Below are positions 39,063 through 47,669 of a DNA stretch of 64,000 bases, in pieces (position 1 is the first letter of the stretch; each line of letters opens with the position of its first letter). The stretch covers positions 1,860,001 to 1,924,000 of the forward strand of contig NZ_CP065230.1 of the NCBI RefSeq assembly GCF_015767635.1. Reading direction: 5' to 3'. The notes beneath the pieces are model-generated. The model did no database searches. It had not been told where the DNA came from and saw only the letters and a program-made list of their open reading frames with translations. This DNA is from Halomonas sp. A40-4. GTDB taxonomy: Bacteria > Pseudomonadota > Gammaproteobacteria > Pseudomonadales > Halomonadaceae. A program made the position numbers and the translations under genes.

Positions 39063-40205
39063 CTAGAGGGTATGGGGATCGATGGCCAGGCGTGACACTG
39101 GCAAAAGCTCATCGCTGAGGCCTTGCTGTAAAAGAAATTGTTCAAAGGCCTGATAGCGGCGGTTATCCACCGCACCAGGTGACAACGCGATACGCCTGAG
39201 GAGGTCTTGCCAATTTGCTGCATTAATGGGGTTATCAAGCACCGGTTCGGCACTGATCAGTAACTCCCAGGCGGCATCGGGGTTTTCCAATATCCAGTAA
39301 TGCGCGTCTTCAATGGCCCTGACAATGTGAGACCAGGTCTTGGCACGACGGGCGGTACCGTCTCGGTTGGCCAACAGTATCAAGCCGTCGTAGCGCGGAA
39401 TATCCAGGGCACTGTGGCGTATAACCTGCGTATTGATGCCTTCATTCGCCAGTTGTTCAGGTAATGAATGAAAGGGCGCATCGATGACCGCATCGACCTG
39501 CTCCTCAGCGAAAGCACGGCGAATGTCAAAATGCAGATTAACCGGAGGCGCGACATTGCCAGCCTGGGTGAGTGCCTTGGGGATCAAATAAGGGATGAAC
39601 AGGTCAAGACCTTCGCGGCTTGTGTAGCCGTAGCGCATCCTTGCAAGTTTATCCTTGATGGGATCTTCAATCTCACCTGCCACGACCACTGCGCTTAGCG
39701 GTGTTTCGATCAGCGTGGCGATACGTACGATAGGAGCTCCATCATGCACGTAGAGATGCAGTGAAGGCTGGCGACTTAAGGCAAAATCGATTTCATCGGC
39801 CGCTAATAGCTTCAGTCCGACGCTTGGGTCTGCCGGTGTCTGGAGCTCAACCTTCATGCCTTGGGCGGTAAACAAGCCACGTTGCTGAGCCACGATGAGC
39901 CCTGCGTGCTTCGGGCTCAAAAACCAGTCCAGCATGATGCTGACCTGTTCAAGGGGTGGTGGCTCAAGGGGAGGCGCTGGGGTGACGGCGTTGGTAGGCG
40001 CCTCCTGTTGGGGCTCCTCTGGTTCGGCATCGGGCGTCCACCAGGCGGGGGGAACCTCGACGCTGCTGTTAAGTTCGAGCTGGCTGTCACTGTTCGTCTT
40101 CTGAGCATCCGACTCATTTGCGTATGTCATTGAACTTACGAATAATAAAACGACCTTTATAGACAGCAAAACATACCAAGTGCGACACAAACGGGTCAGC
40201 ATCAT
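39063..40205 (-). CDS. NMT1/THI5-like periplasmic binding protein
   Basis: A solute-binding protein of the NMT1/THI5/SsuA class, 380 residues from the ATG at 40205 (GGGAG 6 nt upstream). An N-terminal signal peptide ends near S-M-T-Y-A-N. A ~60-residue Pro/Glu-rich segment (~35-85) follows, then the binding domain starting V-S-I-M-L-D-W-F-L-S-P-K-H-A-G. The D-W-x-P/S-x-x-x-H-A-G opening is that of pyrimidine (thiamine precursor)-binding ThiY-like proteins. No permease or ATPase gene is adjacent, so it is an orphan or serves a distant transporter. Ligand not determined. Confidence 0.75.
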   Translation of the reverse strand: MMLTRLCRTWYVLLSIKVVLLFVSSMTYANESDAQKTNSDSQLELNSSVEVPPAWWTPDAEPEEPQQEAPTNAVTPAPPLEPPPLEQVSIMLDWFLSPKHAGLIVAQQRGLFTAQGMKVELQTPADPSVGLKLLAADEIDFALSRQPSLHLYVHDGAPIVRIATLIETPLSAVVVAGEIEDPIKDKLARMRYGYTSREGLDLFIPYLIPKALTQAGNVAPPVNLHFDIRRAFAEEQVDAVIDAPFHSLPEQLANEGINTQVIRHSALDIPRYDGLILLANRDGTARRAKTWSHIVRAIEDAHYWILENPDAAWELLISAEPVLDNPINAANWQDLLRRIALSPGAVDNRRYQAFEQFLLQQGLSDELLPVSRLAIDPHTL

Positions 40206-40352
40206 CAATCACTCCCAGTAACAGAAAGCAAAGTGTATCTGGCACGCTAAGCATCTGACCAGCCTTCAATTACGCCTTGTCAGTCCATGAGGCGCAGTAA
40301 ATTCAACGCTGGCATGCGATAATCAGCGTGCTTAGAGAAGAGACGGAGAGTC

Positions 40353-42059
40353 ATGGACGCAATCTACACGTTTTTCTTGGTCGGCGGTTCCTTGATGGCG
40401 CTCAGTATTCTGGCGAGTCGTCTTTCCTCGATGATGGGGGTTCCCCTGCTCCTGATCTTCCTTGCGCTGGGGATGGTCGCCGGTGAAGAAGGACTGTTAG
40501 GGCTCCAGTTCGATGACTATTACATGGCGTTCACCATCGGCCATTTAGCGCTGGCGATGATTCTACTGGATGGTGGCCTGCGCACACGCCTGAAAACTTT
40601 CCGCGTCGGCTTCAAGCCGGCGCTTTCACTTGCCACCTTCGGGGTCTTTATCACCAGTGCCATTGTCGGTGGCATCGCCATGCTGGTGTTTGATCTATCG
40701 CTCGCCGAGGGGTTGCTGGTGGGTGCCATTGTAGGCTCCACCGATGCCGCCGCGGTGTTTTCAATGCTAAGCGGACGAGGTGTCAATCTCAATGAGCGGG
40801 TAGGGGCCACGCTTGAAATCGAATCGGGTACCAACGACCCGATGGCGATTTTCCTGACCTTGATGTTGGTCGAATTGTTGGTTGGTGATATCGGCGGTCC
40901 CATTGAGACACTGCTGTTTTTTATTACCCAATTCGGTATTGGCCTGGTGGTGGGACTTGGCGGCGGCTGGCTGAGTGCCAAGCTGTTGCGCTGGCTGGAC
41001 CTGGCCCCGGGCCTCTACGCCATGCTAGCGCTTGCCCTGGGCTTTAGTGTTTTTGGCCTCACCAGTGTACTCGGCGGCAGTGGCTTCTTGGCGATCTACC
41101 TGGCGGGCTTGATGATCGGCAACCAGCCGGGCCGCCATCTCAACTTTATCCTGCCCGTTCACGATGGCCTAGCGTGGTTGAGTCAAATCGGTCTTTTCCT
41201 GGTGTTGGGGCTTCTGGTAACGCCCAGCGAGCTCTGGGACGTCGCGCTTCCCGCCGCCTTGGTAGCGCTGGCCCTGATTTTCATTGCCCGCCCGCTGGCC
41301 GTGTTGATTACCATCAAACCGTTTTTCAAGTTTCGCTGGCGGGAAACGTGGTTTATTGCCTGGGTGGGTCTGCGCGGCGCGGTGCCGATCGTGCTGGCCA
41401 TTTTCCCCTTGATCGACGGTGTGGAAAACGCCTCGCTCTACTTCAATGTGGCCTTCGCGGTGGTGCTTATGTCGCTTCTGATCCAGGGTGGCTCACTGAC
41501 TGTCATGGCTCGCTGGCTAAAGGTGGAGGTGCCGACGGGTACCACGCCTGATCGACGCGGTCCGCTGGGTATATTGCCGGAAAACGACTACGAGATGTTC
41601 GTCTACTCAGTTGACAACAAAGACCTTGAAGACGTGCCCATCCGTCTTCTGCGCTTTCCCTCCGGTGCACTTATCTCGGCGCTATTCCGTGAACATGCCA
41701 TGCTGCACCCGAAAGGCAGCACCCGACTCAAGCTGGGCGATGTAATTTGCGTAATCGGCCGTTCGGAAGACCTGAATGCGCTCAACCGTCTGTTTAACGG
41801 TGATTCAAAGTTAAAAAGGGAGCGTGCCTTTTTCGGTACCTTTACCCTGGATGGCAGCGCCCAAATGCAAGATATTGCCCAGGCTTATGGTCTGACCTTG
41901 AGCCCAGGTGAGAAGGACATGACCCTGGCCGAGTTTGTATCGCTCCGCGTAGGCGGTCACCCTGTGGTAGGTGACGATGTGGACTGGCATGGCATCCATT
42001 GGGTTGTCAGCGATATGCAAGGCGGAAAAATCACCCGTGTCGGGCTAAGGTTGTACTAA
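40353..42059 (+). CDS. nhaP2: NhaP2/CvrA-type K+/H+ antiporter
   Basis: A CPA1 cation/proton antiporter, 568 residues. Twelve or so helices (~1-390) include the ion-binding signature E-S-G-T-N-D-P-M-A-I-F. After it come a TrkA_C-like domain (~400-480, F-P-S-G-A-L-I-S-A-L) and a CorC/HlyC-like domain to the end (G-H-P-V-V-G-D-D-V). This domain order is that of NhaP2 (CvrA), which expels K+ during osmotic or alkaline stress. A GAGA ribosome site precedes the ATG. It stands alone, with tRNA-Ser following 48 bp later. Confidence 0.9.
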   Translation: MDAIYTFFLVGGSLMALSILASRLSSMMGVPLLLIFLALGMVAGEEGLLGLQFDDYYMAFTIGHLALAMILLDGGLRTRLKTFRVGFKPALSLATFGVFITSAIVGGIAMLVFDLSLAEGLLVGAIVGSTDAAAVFSMLSGRGVNLNERVGATLEIESGTNDPMAIFLTLMLVELLVGDIGGPIETLLFFITQFGIGLVVGLGGGWLSAKLLRWLDLAPGLYAMLALALGFSVFGLTSVLGGSGFLAIYLAGLMIGNQPGRHLNFILPVHDGLAWLSQIGLFLVLGLLVTPSELWDVALPAALVALALIFIARPLAVLITIKPFFKFRWRETWFIAWVGLRGAVPIVLAIFPLIDGVENASLYFNVAFAVVLMSLLIQGGSLTVMARWLKVEVPTGTTPDRRGPLGILPENDYEMFVYSVDNKDLEDVPIRLLRFPSGALISALFREHAMLHPKGSTRLKLGDVICVIGRSEDLNALNRLFNGDSKLKRERAFFGTFTLDGSAQMQDIAQAYGLTLSPGEKDMTLAEFVSLRVGGHPVVGDDVDWHGIHWVVSDMQGGKITRVGLRLY

Positions 42060-42064
42060 AGGCG

Positions 42065-42092
42065 TTGACTTCCAAGGAAAAGCTGGTAGTAT
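42065..42092 (+). promoter_or_regulatory. tRNA-Ser promoter candidate
   Basis: TTGACT (42065-42070), a 16-bp spacer and TAGTAT (42087-42092) fit a sigma-70 promoter. Transcription would start about 8-9 nt before the mature tRNA 5' end. Confidence 0.5.
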
Positions 42093-42107
42093 ATGCATCC
42101 GTAAGCC

Positions 42108-42198
42108 GGAGGGATGGCAGAGCGGTTGAATGCACCGGTCTTGAAAACCGGCAAAGGTTAATAGCCTTTCCAGGGTTCGAATCCCTGTCCCTCCGCCA
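42108..42198 (+). tRNA. serT: tRNA-Ser(UGA)
   Basis: A full cloverleaf: a 7-bp acceptor stem (GGAGGGA with TCCCTCC), anticodon stem CCGGT/ACCGG with loop CTTGAAA (anticodon TGA, reading UCA), a long class-II variable arm containing AAAGG/CCTTT, a T arm CAGGG-TTCGAAT-CCCTG, discriminator G and an encoded CCA. It is 91 nt with CCA and is followed by a strong terminator. Confidence 0.97.
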
Positions 42199-42209
42199 CC
42201 TCTATATTA

Positions 42210-42235
42210 AAGCCCCGTTTTTACGGGGCTTTTTT
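42210..42235 (+). terminator. Rho-independent terminator of tRNA-Ser
   Basis: An 8-bp stem (AAGCCCCG/CGGGGCTT) with a 6-nt loop is followed by a run of T. It closes the tRNA transcript 12 nt after the CCA. Confidence 0.93.
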
Positions 42236-42276
42236 GCGTTTCTAGTCCCTTCGTTTCTTGTTCAATACCCCTTCTA

Positions 42277-42432
42277 CTAAATGCACAGGTCCTTTACTTG
42301 GTCCAGATCGTGTCTACGGTTGTTTAGCAACCTCCGTCGGCGCTTGGCGCTCTTGTTGTTTTCACCTTTCAGGTGAGGTGGGGCGTTATCAACGTTGATA
42401 CGTGACCAGATCATCTTGAGAAGCTCATTCAT
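42277..42432 (-). CDS. Small basic ORF downstream of tRNA-Ser (uncertain)
   Basis: A 51-codon ATG-initiated frame on the minus strand fills most of the 344-bp gap between the tRNA terminator and the phosphatase gene. The product has a hydrophobic/aromatic N-terminus (M-N-E-L-L-K-M-I-W-S-R) and a strongly basic centre (K-R-R-R-R-L-L-N-N-R-R-H). AAGG lies 4 nt before the ATG, which is close. I do not recognise the family. The gap also contains a perfect 14-bp palindrome (TATCAAC/GTTGATA, 42387-42400), CACCT-ttc-AGGTG (42363-42375) and GGCCT-t-AGGCC near 42433. It may be a real small gene, a remnant, or chance. Confidence 0.3.
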   Translation of the reverse strand: MNELLKMIWSRINVDNAPPHLKGENNKSAKRRRRLLNNRRHDLDQVKDLCI

Positions 42433-42579
42433 GCGGCCTTAGGCCCAATAGAATGACGTCTGCGCACCGCTGCGTTATGTTTTGGATGCCGCTAAAGACC
42501 TGACTGCTTCCTAGTGGGTGGTTCACCTACTGTCCTTCTGGCTTCCTTTAGCACCCTGTCGCAACCAGGAGCTATCACC

Positions 42580-43239
42580 ATGCGCTTGATTCAAAAGCAC
42601 GACCAGAACATGACGGGCAGGGACTTCATTGTCAGCGATATCCATGGGCAATACGACTTGCTGCTGGAGTCCATGGCGCAGGTTGATTTTGATAAGACCA
42701 AGGATCGCCTGTTTTGCGTGGGTGACTTGATAGACCGCGGCGCTGATTCATTGAAGTGTCTATCGCTACCCTTCGAGCCTTGGTTTTTCGGCGTGCGCGG
42801 CAATCACGAAATGCTGGCATTGGAGGCTCTAGAAAGGGGGGGAAACGCTGAAAGTCTTTGGATGATCAACGGCGGTACTTGGGCGAACAAAGAGAACCGG
42901 ACCGAAGTGCACAGATTACTCCTCAAGGCGTTGAAGTATCTGCCCTATGCACGCCAGGTGGAGGTGATGGGGCAGCAGATAGGCATCGTTCACGCGGAGT
43001 CGCCCGCTGACTGGTCAATGATTGAAGATGCAGGCCCTGCCGAAAAAGAACAAATCGTGTGGGGGCGTTCCCGTATCAAGCGTATGGAAAAAACGCCGGT
43101 GACTGGCATCGATGCGGTGGTGGTCGGGCATACGATCATCGAGCGACCGACGTGGTTGGGTAATGTGTTCTATATCGACACCGGCGCTTTCCAAACCGGG
43201 CGATTGACGTTGATCAATGCCCGGGAGGTGTTGGCATGA
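42580..43239 (+). CDS. Lambda-type/PrpA-like serine-threonine protein phosphatase
   Basis: A 219-residue calcineurin-like phosphoesterase of the phage lambda PPase/PrpA group. All metal motifs are present: D-I-H-G-Q-Y-D, G-D-L-I-D-R-G, G-N-H-E, the later H in V-H-A-E, and G-H-T-I. The ATG at 42580 with AGGAG 8-9 nt upstream is preferred over the in-frame codon at 42514. Such phosphatases remove phosphate from Ser, Thr and His and occur in both chromosomes and phages. Its position behind a tRNA gene suggests it may have come with an integrated element, though no integrase or att repeat was found. Confidence 0.82.
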   Translation: MRLIQKHDQNMTGRDFIVSDIHGQYDLLLESMAQVDFDKTKDRLFCVGDLIDRGADSLKCLSLPFEPWFFGVRGNHEMLALEALERGGNAESLWMINGGTWANKENRTEVHRLLLKALKYLPYARQVEVMGQQIGIVHAESPADWSMIEDAGPAEKEQIVWGRSRIKRMEKTPVTGIDAVVVGHTIIERPTWLGNVFYIDTGAFQTGRLTLINAREVLA

Positions 43240-43318
43240 ACGGGAGCGAATGTCGGCCACCCAGTAGGGCTAGTGCGTTCTAAACGGTAGTTTCGCGGGG
43301 ATGATCTCTTTCGCACCG

Positions 43319-44350
43319 CTAGTTGAATAGTATGATGATTCCCGTCAAATAAAGGCCGATTATTGCCATGCTTTCAAATCCAATACGGCCCGGCCCTTGC
43401 TCTTGTCGATGCAGAAGGCCCAACATGAGCACCCCCGTCATCAATACCGTAAGGGCAACCCATAACATCACATGATTGGGGATGACGTGATAAATGGAGC
43501 CGCCCCGATAAGCTACATCTGATGCGGCGGCAAACAATGTATCAAACGCATTACCACCGATAATCCCAGCCACTGCGAGCGTTAGCGCTCCCCGTCGCAC
43601 CGCTGCAATCGTCGTTACAAGCTCGGGTAACGATGTGACGACTGATGTGAGCAGGACACCGACGGCGGCTTGGCTAAGCCCTGTTTCGGCAGCAATAATC
43701 GTCGCGCTACGTTCCAGCAACCAGCCGGTGAAGCCTATTGCAAGCGCGAGACCCAGGAAAATGAGCCATAGCCGCTTGAGCGTAATTTTTCCAGACGGCT
43801 CATCGGGCTGGTCCTCACGCGTCTCGCGGGTTCTTGTCGGGGACCACATCGGCCGTGTGTGAGCATTTTTAATCAGCCTTAGACCAAATAGGTAAGCAAT
43901 AAATAATAACGGTGTGATCGGATGTATCTGCCAGAAAGTCCACTCAGGCGCGAAACGCCCCACCAGCAACAGGCTGAGAAGGCACAAAAGTAATGCCCCC
44001 TGAATCAGGTTACCAAGAGAGGCTGCCGCGTGTTCGAGATTGGCACGTCGATATACCATGTCGGCGATCGTTAAAAATAGCGTCTGGACGGCGATACCGC
44101 CTAGCGCATTACTCATTGCCAGTTCGGGTTTATCAGTCCAGGCAGAAGAGACCGATACCACAATGCCTGATAGCGAGGTAGCCATTCCAAGCAAAACAGC
44201 TCCCGCAATCGCTTCACCTAAGCCAGTGCGATCAGCGAGGCTATCAACCACTCGAGTGAGTCGGGTACCCACGATACCAATGACAACTGCGCAAAAACCG
44301 AAGAGGGCAAACGCGGCCAGAAGCGAAATATCATTGAGCAATGTGAACAT
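43319..44350 (-). CDS. CaCA-family Na+/Ca2+ exchanger-like protein
   Basis: A 343-residue membrane protein of about ten helices, in two halves joined by a charged cytoplasmic loop (~165-190). The second alpha-repeat is canonical: T-S-V-V-T-S-L-P-E-L-V-T-T-I, then G-G-N-A-F-D-T-L-F. In the first half the equivalent stretch is G-M-A-T-S-L-S-G-I-V-V-S, so the conserved P-E is replaced by S-G, and the following G-N/S-x-x-F is S-N-A-L-G-G. One of the two ion-coordinating glutamates is therefore missing. The ion specificity probably differs from standard exchangers. GAGGG lies before the ATG. Confidence 0.8.
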   Translation of the reverse strand: MFTLLNDISLLAAFALFGFCAVVIGIVGTRLTRVVDSLADRTGLGEAIAGAVLLGMATSLSGIVVSVSSAWTDKPELAMSNALGGIAVQTLFLTIADMVYRRANLEHAAASLGNLIQGALLLCLLSLLLVGRFAPEWTFWQIHPITPLLFIAYLFGLRLIKNAHTRPMWSPTRTRETREDQPDEPSGKITLKRLWLIFLGLALAIGFTGWLLERSATIIAAETGLSQAAVGVLLTSVVTSLPELVTTIAAVRRGALTLAVAGIIGGNAFDTLFAAASDVAYRGGSIYHVIPNHVMLWVALTVLMTGVLMLGLLHRQEQGPGRIGFESMAIIGLYLTGIIILFN

Positions 44351-44579
44351 TCAGTTTCCCTCGTTAGGGCATATCGCTGTGTCATGCCGAGAATGTTTAA
44401 CACTGGCTCATTAGAAAGCATGAGTTCAAGCAATAAGTGCCTCACCAACAGTATTCAGGATCGATAAAAAAACATTAAGCTGTGGGGCATGCGATATTAC
44501 CTCAGCTAACGATCGGTGAAGTCAGCTTCGCTGGCTAAATTCTAGAAAAATCGCCGTTTTACTCGGGGAGTATGGGACC

Positions 44580-45785
44580 TTGTCGTCACTAAAAACGCAC
44601 TACCAGGTGCATTGGTTGACCGGTCAGTTCTGTGGCGGTGGCAGTGAGTCAATGTATCGCCAGTCCATTGAGTCGAGGGTGCGGTTTGAATCCTGCCTTT
44701 ACTTGATTGTGGCCGCGTTGATCTTCGGCATGTTTGCCATTTCGGATTATTACCTTCTGGGCATCACCAGAGAGTTTTATTTGCTGCTCGCTATGCGTAT
44801 CGGGGTGGTGAGCTTCTGCCTTATGCTGGCCTTCATTATCGGGCGCTGGGGCGGCTATTCGAGAAAAGTCTGGCTGCATGCTTTGCCGCTATGGCTACTG
44901 GCGACGGGTATCATTTTGATTGTGCCATTACGCCCCGAAAGCCTTCCCACTCAGGTAACAGCGGTAGTGGTAGCCACGATGGCTTTTTATCTTTTGATTC
45001 CCAACCTCCTGACGGTAGCGGCGCTTGCCAGCCTCTATTTGAATATTGGGTTTTTGGTCTTTGCAGTGCTGTTTGCGGCGCTTGGCCCAATGACAATGCT
45101 TCGCATAGCGCTGCTGTTGATTATGGCCAACGTGGTGGGGTTCTGTGCATTGCTGCGTATTGAGAGCCTACAACGTAAGCAATTTGCGTTGCTTCACGAA
45201 GAACGTGGTCAGAATCAGCAGTTGCATGAGGAAATCGTTCGCCGAAAATCACTGGAAACGCAGCTGCGCGAAGTGGCAGAGCGGGATGCTCTGACAGGAT
45301 TAAATAACCGCGGTCATTTCATGAATTTGGCCGAAAAACTATTGCAGCACTCACAACTGGAAAAGGTGCCGTTCGGCTTTTTCATGATTGATGTGGACCA
45401 CTTCAAAGTCATCAACGACACCTGGGGCCATCGCCATGGGGATTGGATTTTGACCAAGATTGCCGAGGTCTGTGTTCAATCTCTGCGCCCTACGGATGTG
45501 ATAGGGCGCTTCGGAGGGGAAGAATTTGTGGTGGCCCTTCCTAATATCAGTCCTGAAGACGCGCAAATGGTGGCAGAACGACTTAGAAAACAGGTCGCAG
45601 ATCTGCCATTACAAAAAGAAATGGAAAAACTATGCCCAAGCGTTACGATCGGCATAGCGATAGCGCACACCCAGGACGTTGATCTTGAGACGCTGATCAC
45701 GCGAGCTGATCAGATGCTTTACAGCGGCAAACGTCAAGGCAGGAACCGGGTGGTAATGTACGACAACCCGCGAATAATCCGGTAA
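44580..45785 (+). CDS. Membrane-anchored GGDEF diguanylate cyclase
   Basis: This enzyme makes cyclic di-GMP. The 401-residue protein has about six N-terminal transmembrane helices (~35-195), a short coiled-coil linker (~198-235), and a GGDEF domain (~238-395) with the active signature G-G-E-E-F and the start D-A-L-T-G-L-N-N-R. No inhibitory R-x-x-D is seen at the usual place five residues before it (the stretch reads R-P-T-D-V-I-G-R-F-G-G-E-E-F, so R-P-T-D is present nine residues before). The start is a TTG with GGGGAG 9 nt upstream; an ATG at 44652 is the alternative. The signal is unknown. Confidence 0.87.
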   Translation: MSSLKTHYQVHWLTGQFCGGGSESMYRQSIESRVRFESCLYLIVAALIFGMFAISDYYLLGITREFYLLLAMRIGVVSFCLMLAFIIGRWGGYSRKVWLHALPLWLLATGIILIVPLRPESLPTQVTAVVVATMAFYLLIPNLLTVAALASLYLNIGFLVFAVLFAALGPMTMLRIALLLIMANVVGFCALLRIESLQRKQFALLHEERGQNQQLHEEIVRRKSLETQLREVAERDALTGLNNRGHFMNLAEKLLQHSQLEKVPFGFFMIDVDHFKVINDTWGHRHGDWILTKIAEVCVQSLRPTDVIGRFGGEEFVVALPNISPEDAQMVAERLRKQVADLPLQKEMEKLCPSVTIGIAIAHTQDVDLETLITRADQMLYSGKRQGRNRVVMYDNPRIIR

Positions 45786-45895
45786 CCACTCCTTCCACAA
45801 CGCCGAAGATGGCGGCAGCCAAATATATGAAGTGGGCATTTTCGTTTGGCGTGCCACCGGTAAGATTAACCACCAAGGTTCCTGCAAGCAGCTGA

Positions 45896-45918
45896 AAGCG
45901 CCCTGAATAAGGGCGCTT
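45896..45918. terminator. Hairpin between convergent genes
   Basis: A 9-bp perfect stem (AAGCGCCCT/AGGGCGCTT) with a 5-nt loop lies between the convergent diguanylate cyclase and FAD oxidoreductase genes. No T-tract follows on either strand, so intrinsic termination is uncertain; it may only block 3' exonucleases. Confidence 0.45.
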
Positions 45919-45978
45919 GCTAATACGGGGTTTTGCGGAAAACGTACCCAAAACGAAGCTTCATCACGCAAGCGGCAT

Positions 45979-47364
45979 TCAGGCCGGTAGGATGTTTTGG
46001 TTGACGCGGAAGAGGTTTGTCGGATCAAACTTCTTCTTGAGCTCCACCAGTCGCTCGTAGCTCGCGCCATAGGCGAAGGCAATGCGGTCGGTTTCATCAT
46101 CGGTCAGGAAGTTGATGTAGGCGCCATCACTGGCATAGGGCTGGGTGCGGGTAAAGAATTCACGCGCCCAGTCGATGCAGCGCTCGTCCTCGGCAGCCGT
46201 CTCCCAACGGGCATGCACGTTTAGCACGTAGTTGGCGTCGCGGCTCGAGTAGGCCATCGCTTCGGATTGGGCCCGGCCCGTTTGGCCGCCTAACGTGGCA
46301 ATAAATATCTCGCACTGTGAAGACGGTAGAGTGCCGGCGTATTCGATGATGGCATCGACCGCCCCTTCGCCAAGCGACGAGAAATTATGCGACTTCCAGT
46401 AGTTGCGGGCGCCTGAGGTTAACAGTGGATCGAACGCCTGTTGCCAATCGGTATATGGCTGTACGCCGATATGCTCACCATGGGCGGTACCGAACCCACG
46501 CAGCGGTTCGATGTGTTTCTCGCCTTCAGCAGGATCGCCTGTGTAGCAAATGGCCAGTGCGACAATCTCTTTCCCGTGGACAGTCTCGGGCAGGAAGGGC
46601 AAGGGAGGTGCCTTGCGGGTCACCATCCACACGTTGAGTTCATCAGGCATCGTTTCCGTAAAACGGGCGAACTGCGTGATGACCGATTTCGCCTGATCGA
46701 AGGGAAAGACGATGAGACCGCACAGCACATTCGGGCCTACGGGATGCAGCTGGTACTCGAAACGCGTCACGATACCGAAGTTACCGCCTCCACCGCGAAG
46801 TCCCCAGAAAAGGTCGGCGTTTTCCGTTTCACTGGTGTGCAACTGTTGGCCATCGGCAGTAATCACGTCCATACCGAGCAGGTTGTCGATGGTCATGCCG
46901 TACTTACGGCTGAGCCAACCGAAACCACCTCCCAGGGTCAGGCCGGCCACACCCGTGGTGGAGTTAATGCCCAGCGGGGTGGCAAGGCCATACGCCTGGG
47001 CAGAGGCATCGAAATCTGCGAGGGTGCAACCAGGCTCAACATATCCGCGATGAAGCTTCTGATCTATGAGTACGCCCTTCATTAATGAGAGGTCGATCAT
47101 CACACCATTGTCACAGACAGAATTGCCTGCAATGTTGTGACCACCGCCACGTATGGAAAAGGGCAAGTCGTTGGCGCGCACGAAGTTCAGGGATTGGACA
47201 ATATCCTCAGGTGAAGAGCAGCGGGCAATCATGGAAGGCCTGCGGTCGATCATGGCATTCCAGATCTGTCGCGTTTCTTCGTATTGCACATCATCCGGAA
47301 GCATCACACTTCCCGAGAAATCGGCCTTAAACGCCTCTATTGCGGTTTGAGAAATATGGTTCAT
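45979..47364 (-). CDS. FAD-linked (BBE-type) oxidoreductase
   Basis: A flavin oxidase/dehydrogenase of the PCMH-fold, berberine-bridge-enzyme type; 461 residues from the ATG at 47364. The FAD_binding_4 domain (~35-210) has R-G-G-G-H-N, whose His commonly carries a covalent 8-alpha-histidyl FAD, and G-L-T-L-G-G-G-F-G-W-L. The BBE segment (F-A-Y-G-A-S-Y ... F-D-P-T-N-L-F-R-V-N-Q-N) closes the protein. There is no signal peptide from this start. The substrate could be a sugar, alcohol or aromatic. It converges with the diguanylate cyclase gene. Confidence 0.85.
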   Translation of the reverse strand: MNHISQTAIEAFKADFSGSVMLPDDVQYEETRQIWNAMIDRRPSMIARCSSPEDIVQSLNFVRANDLPFSIRGGGHNIAGNSVCDNGVMIDLSLMKGVLIDQKLHRGYVEPGCTLADFDASAQAYGLATPLGINSTTGVAGLTLGGGFGWLSRKYGMTIDNLLGMDVITADGQQLHTSETENADLFWGLRGGGGNFGIVTRFEYQLHPVGPNVLCGLIVFPFDQAKSVITQFARFTETMPDELNVWMVTRKAPPLPFLPETVHGKEIVALAICYTGDPAEGEKHIEPLRGFGTAHGEHIGVQPYTDWQQAFDPLLTSGARNYWKSHNFSSLGEGAVDAIIEYAGTLPSSQCEIFIATLGGQTGRAQSEAMAYSSRDANYVLNVHARWETAAEDERCIDWAREFFTRTQPYASDGAYINFLTDDETDRIAFAYGASYERLVELKKKFDPTNLFRVNQNILPA

Positions 47365-47669
47365 GACGACCACCGTTGCGTGTGCCCGAGGCAGGGACGC
47401 ATGGAAAGAGCGTCGGGCGGAGAATGGAAGAAAACAAATCGGCTGGCGATTCGCCCCCAATCCTCACAGCGACCCTTTGATTGGCATTTCGTCAGTGGAT
47501 CATCATAGTGTAGGTCAGACTGTTAACAATCGCGTTTATTTATTCGATGGACTCATGGAGAATCCTAGTCTCATAGCGACTGGATCTCTGGCAAGTAGTT
47601 ATCGCCGTTCGTTTTCGGTAACTCTCGGCCCATATAGTGAGTAGAGCAGTTGATGAAACGAGCGGTAAG
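47365..47669 (-). promoter_or_regulatory. 305-bp upstream region of the FAD oxidoreductase gene
   Basis: No gene is supported here. A possible minus-strand promoter is TTAACA (47521-47526 on the complement) with a 16-bp spacer and GATGAT (47499-47504). The -35 overlaps a TGTTAACA palindrome that could be an operator core. Everything else looks unstructured. Confidence 0.25.

Noticed and set aside
42108-43320. A genomic island or prophage integrated at tRNA-Ser
   Set aside because: No integrase, no second copy of the tRNA 3' end and no phage structural genes appear in the window; only one phosphatase gene is suggestive.
46441-47085. A 214-codon plus-strand frame inside the FAD oxidoreductase gene
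   Set aside because: The opposite strand encodes an intact PCMH/BBE protein with all motifs; this frame has none.
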